Shown one piece after another: positions 60,721-64,000 of a stretch of DNA of 64,000 nt. Below the pieces are notes generated by a model that was given only the letters and a program-made list of their open reading frames with translations, was not told the DNA's origin and ran no database searches. Both the position numbers and the translations under genes were made by a program. Source of the stretch: Lagopus muta. Lineage: Eukaryota; Chordata; Aves; Galliformes; Phasianidae. The stretch is from contig NC_064438.1 in NCBI RefSeq assembly GCF_023343835.1, positions 58,676,578 through 58,740,577 of the forward strand, read 5' to 3'. Numbering within the stretch: position 1 is the first letter of the stretch; the number at the start of each line of letters is the position of its first letter.

Positions 60721-61477
60721 TTCCAGTGACTCAGAGTTTTGTGCTGTTAATTCACTCAGCAGTCTTTTTATAACCAGTGAATCCTATAGCCCCGTGTGTA
60801 CACGCTGCCTTGGAACCAATGGAAGTTTGGTTATGCACCATGAGAGAGGAGTGTGGGTTTGTTTGTGCTGGGAATTGGGTGGAAATCTGTTTCTCTACTT
60901 CTTTTATCCACATTATTTCTTGTCTTGCTGCCATAAGAGATATTCTATGCTATATGAGCAGCAGTGTTTAACTGTGTCAGAGCAAATCAGAAGGGAATTT
61001 TGGCTGTACGTGGAGCACAAATGGGACACTCAGTGCACCCACGTTTCTGTGGGCAGCCGCCAGGTTCTTCTGTCTTTTTAGATGACGTGTGTAAGGGCTG
61101 CAAAGGAGCCGTGCTGTCACTGTTGGGAAGAAGCCACCTCCACCACCGCCCTGTAAGGCAGACCTTCCTCTGGAACAAGCCAAGCCAAGCACACCGGCTG
61201 AGTGATGAGCTGCTGCTTTTCAAAATCCACGTCAGTGTTGTGATTAAACCCAGCCAAGGAAACACCATCCCCAGGCACACCCAGCGCTGCCTGGGGCACT
61301 GCTGGCGGCTTGGTGACCTCACAGTGACAGGGACCTTCTGGGGAGGGTGGCACCCAGCAGGGTTCTCCCGTCCCACACCGCCCCCAGCCCCCGCCAGCCC
61401 CCTGCCATGGGGCTGCCCCACACCTGAGGGTCCGCCAACCTCAGTGCTTCCCCACATCGTCACCTTCAGCCCCAGCG

Positions 61478-62833
61478 ATGCAAGGAACCGGGGAGCAAGA
61501 GGGGATGTCAGACAAGGGAAGTGAAGACTCACACAGCCGCACGGAGGACAGGGCCCAGCACACCGGCAGCGATACCAACATCTCTGCAGCTGTGGCCAAG
61601 CGGACGGAGGCCCCGGGGCTGGAGGAGGCTGGCGGAGCTGAGCTGCAGGCAGCATCCCCGAGTGGCAGCCAGTGCTCCCTGGGGCAGGAGCTGAGCCCCA
61701 GAGCTCAGGGGACCTCCAGGGAGAGCAGCTGGATGTCTCTGGAGCCTCCTGGTCTGGAGGACCAAGCTTCCCTGACCGCACGGGGACCATCGCCGCTCAG
61801 CATTGACTCCGTGGAACGGCAAGAGCAAGCACGGGCCATGGCCTACCAGGCTGAGGATGGAGCGACCTGGGTGAGCCAGCAGGCGAGGAGAGAGGTGACC
61901 AACAGGAGCCAGCAGACCGGCACTGAGTGGAGCGGGAAGGCTCTGGGAGAAGCCCTGATATCTCCCGGTATGGAAATTCTCAGCATCGGTGCAGAGAATC
62001 CTGTCTCCCTGAAGCTGGTGCAGCAGAAACCCGAGGAACCTGCCCTGGTCCCTCACAGCAAAGTGGTCATGGAGCTTAAGATGGATTCTGGCAATCTTCA
62101 GGGATTAGAGTTTGTGCTGGGGAGAAATGAACAGAAGCACATGTTTTGTGTAGGCTTCACCGATACAGCTGAGCAGAAACATGTTTTCTCAGCAACCAGT
62201 GATCATCTGAAGGGCAGTTTAGCAAGTGAAATGATGAAGAGCAGTCATGAGCAAACAAGTGATGCTTGTAAGATGAACCTGGAGACAGCAGAAAAAGCAG
62301 CGTTCCAATGCTCCATAGCTGCACTGGAGGAGGCTGGGGGAATGTGCAACCTCATGACTCTCAAAGGAAGGATGGGGGCAGGGAAAATGGGGAGAATGTT
62401 GGTCATCTCCGAAGAACAAATGGGCAACACTGTAATTCAGACAATTCATGAAATGACTCAGATGTCACCTGCAAGTCAGCAGCCCCAGTACAGCCATGAT
62501 GTGGGTGAGAACTAGATGGCTCGCATCCCTCAGATGTGCGCTGCAGCAGAGGCAGAACTGCTGCAAATGATGTCATGCCAGACATGGGGCAGCGGGAGCG
62601 AGAACAGAAATGCAGAGAGGACCTCAGAGCTCCTGGTTGCCTCTGGTGGCCCCAGGGACACACAGAGCATGGGCTTACCCAGAGGAATGGGCAGCGAGGC
62701 TCAGCAGACTTGCACTGTTATTTGTCTGAATGAAGGTATCTGCATCAAGAGGGAAACAGGCAAATCAATCAGGAGTAAAAACCAGCAGACGAGTGCTTCT
62801 CAGGAGAGAAGGGGGCCTGGAAATCCCTGTTAG
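61478..62833 (+). CDS. Unrecognised long ORF with one internal TAG; FSCB-like by position and QQT motifs (hypothesis)
   Basis: The ATG at 61478 (-3 G) is the first after an in-frame TGA at 61325 and sits two bases after a possible acceptor (ttcagccccag). The frame runs 345 codons to TAG at 62513-62515. The next codon is ATG and the same frame continues another 105 codons to TAG at 62831-62833. The protein is low in hydrophobic order and rich in Ser, Glu, Gln, Met and Ala, with no signal peptide or membrane segment. LEEAGG occurs twice, and the tripeptide QQT three times (RSQQTG, EAQQTC, KNQQTS). The composition is not that of a CR1 ORF, and AATAAA follows at 63016. Mammalian FSCB, a sperm fibrous-sheath protein encoded on this side of KLHL28, also carries scattered QQT motifs; beyond that I see no convincing alignment. 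It could be a fast-evolving testis gene, a pseudogene broken by the TAG, or chance. Confidence 0.4.
62513..62515 (+). other. In-frame TAG dividing the 61.5-62.8 kb ORF
   Basis: The sequence reads GAG AAC TAG ATG GCT. Both sides are open in the same frame. It may be the true end of the protein, a recent nonsense mutation, or a readthrough/re-initiation site. Confidence 0.6.
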
Positions 62834-63015
62834 CTGTGCCATCGCAATTTATCCTGCTTAACAGACATTCTTGCTATGCCTTAGGAAGAGAGGAAACTTG
62901 CACCTTCAGGCTTTAAAACACTTCTGAGAGGCTTCAAGCAACGCCTCTTGCTGTACATGTCTGTAAACACTGAAGCCATTATGAGGGACATGGAAAAGAG
63001 AGGAAGAGTGGTGGA

Positions 63016-63021
63016 AATAAA
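63016..63021 (+). terminator. Polyadenylation signal AATAAA downstream of the 61.5-kb ORF
   Basis: A canonical hexamer about 180 bases after the second stop codon, before the CR1 element begins. It supports, but does not prove, a transcript ending here. Confidence 0.4.
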
Positions 63022-63169
63022 GTAACTGTAAAGGAAGTACTGAGCTGAAAGGCACCAAAAGGAGTAAAAGACACATAAAAGAGAAAAAGCAACGAAAAAG
63101 AAACTGTGTTGTCACTAAATTTTTGTTCGCTACATCTGTCTGCAAGCCAAAGGCTTGCACCTTGTCTCA

Positions 63170-64000
63170 TGCCCCAGGACACCAGGGAGGAACATGTAGC
63201 AGATCCTCCTGGAAAACGTATTAAGGCACAAGAGGGATGAGGAGGGGATCCAAGACAGCCAGCATGGCTTTGCCAAGGGGAGGCAGTGCCTGAGATGTTG
63301 GTGGCTTCTATCCTGGAGCGATGGCATCAATGGACAAAGGAAGGGCAACTGATGTCATCTACCTGGACTTCTGTAAGGACTTTGACATGGTCCCACAGCA
63401 CATCCTTATCTCTGAATTGGAGTGATATAGATGTGAAGGGTGGACTATTTGGTGGGTTAGGAATTGGTTGGAAGGTTGCAGCCATAAGGTTGTGGTCAGT
63501 GGTGACAAGTAGTGTCCCCTCAGGGTCCATCTTGGTGCTCTTCAGCATCTTTATCAGTGACACGGATGATGGGATTGAGTGCACTCTCAGTGAGTTTGCA
63601 AGCTGAATGCTGCAGCTGATATGATAGAAGGAAGGGGTGCCATCCAGGGAGACCTGGACAGGCTTTAAAGGTAGGCCCTTGTGAACTGAATGAGGTTCAA
63701 CAATGCCAAGTGCAACGTTCTGCACTTGGGTCAGGGCAATCCCAGGTGTGTGCACCGACTGGTAGGACTCCTTGGGAGCAGCTCTGTGGAAGAAGACATA
63801 GGGGTTTTGATAGTTGAAAAACTGAACACGAGCCAGCAGTGTGCACTTGCAGCCCAGAAGGTCAATGGCATCTTGGGCTGCATCAATAGAGGAATTGTGG
63901 GCAGGGAGGGGATTGTTCCCTTTTACTCTGCCAACATGAGGCCCTGCATGGAGTACTGCATCCAGGTCTGGGGTCCCCAGCACAGGAAAGATGTGGAGCT
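63170..64000 (+). mobile_element. CR1 LINE, reverse-transcriptase end, decayed, continues past the window
   Basis: The sense-strand translation shows [16 protein letters not shown] (reverse transcriptase block) and, in another frame, SIFISDTDDGIECTLSEFA, where the catalytic FADD box should follow but a stop interrupts. Later gtgcaacgttctgcacttgg and tggagtactgcatccaggtc are typical CR1 ORF2 sequence. Frameshifts and stops show it is inactive. Confidence 0.9.

Noticed and set aside
60410..61081. 223-codon plus-strand frame
   Set aside because: Its first half is an antisense CR1 copy and the rest resembles nothing.
60987..61790. 267-codon minus-strand frame
   Set aside because: Antisense to the 61.48-kb ORF and the proline-coding stretch before it; no independent support.
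63286..63983. Frames of 106 (plus) and 218 (minus) codons at the right edge
   Set aside because: The plus frame is only part of a frameshifted CR1 reverse transcriptase and the minus frame is its antisense; not a host gene.

Overview
The window is vertebrate nuclear DNA, almost certainly from a bird and probably a galliform such as chicken. The evidence is many truncated CR1 LINE copies of avian type, compact introns with GT-AG borders, very GC-rich first exons, and two genes whose protein sequence and head-to-head order match the TOGARAM1-KLHL28 locus of human 14q21. No bacterial, plasmid or phage features were seen.

From 1 to about 28.9 kb the minus strand carries TOGARAM1 (FAM179B, Crescerin-1), a ciliary TOG-domain protein. 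Sixteen coding exons can be placed with phase-compatible GT-AG junctions. The gene runs off the left edge, so the last exons, including the C-terminal TOG domain, are outside. Exon 1 goes almost directly from a short glycine/proline/arginine-rich leader into what is the second TOG domain of the mammalian protein. The first TOG domain (about 300 residues) is not found anywhere upstream before the shared promoter.

At about 28.9-29.3 kb a CpG-rich bidirectional promoter with an ETS-type site separates TOGARAM1 from KLHL28. KLHL28 (plus strand, about 29.2-39.3 kb) is complete: one non-coding exon and four coding exons that give exactly 571 residues (BTB, BACK, Kelch), followed by an AATAAA signal.

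From 39.3 to 61.3 kb no protein-coding gene was recognised. This part holds CR1 copies, an orphan CpG island at 45.84-47.1 kb, a degenerate 20-bp minisatellite at 48.93-49.22 kb whose units happen to stay open in one frame, and several AT-rich blocks without visible repeats that resemble conserved non-coding elements. C14orf28, expected beside KLHL28 from the mammalian order, was not found.

At 61.48-62.83 kb, plus strand, a long open frame of 345 codons is followed, after a single TAG, by another 105 in-frame codons and then an AATAAA signal. It encodes a low-complexity, Ser/Gln/Glu/Met-rich protein with three QQT tripeptides. Its position and QQT motifs recall mammalian FSCB (fibrous sheath CABYR-binding protein), but this is a hypothesis. 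The window ends inside a decayed CR1 element that still shows part of the reverse transcriptase.
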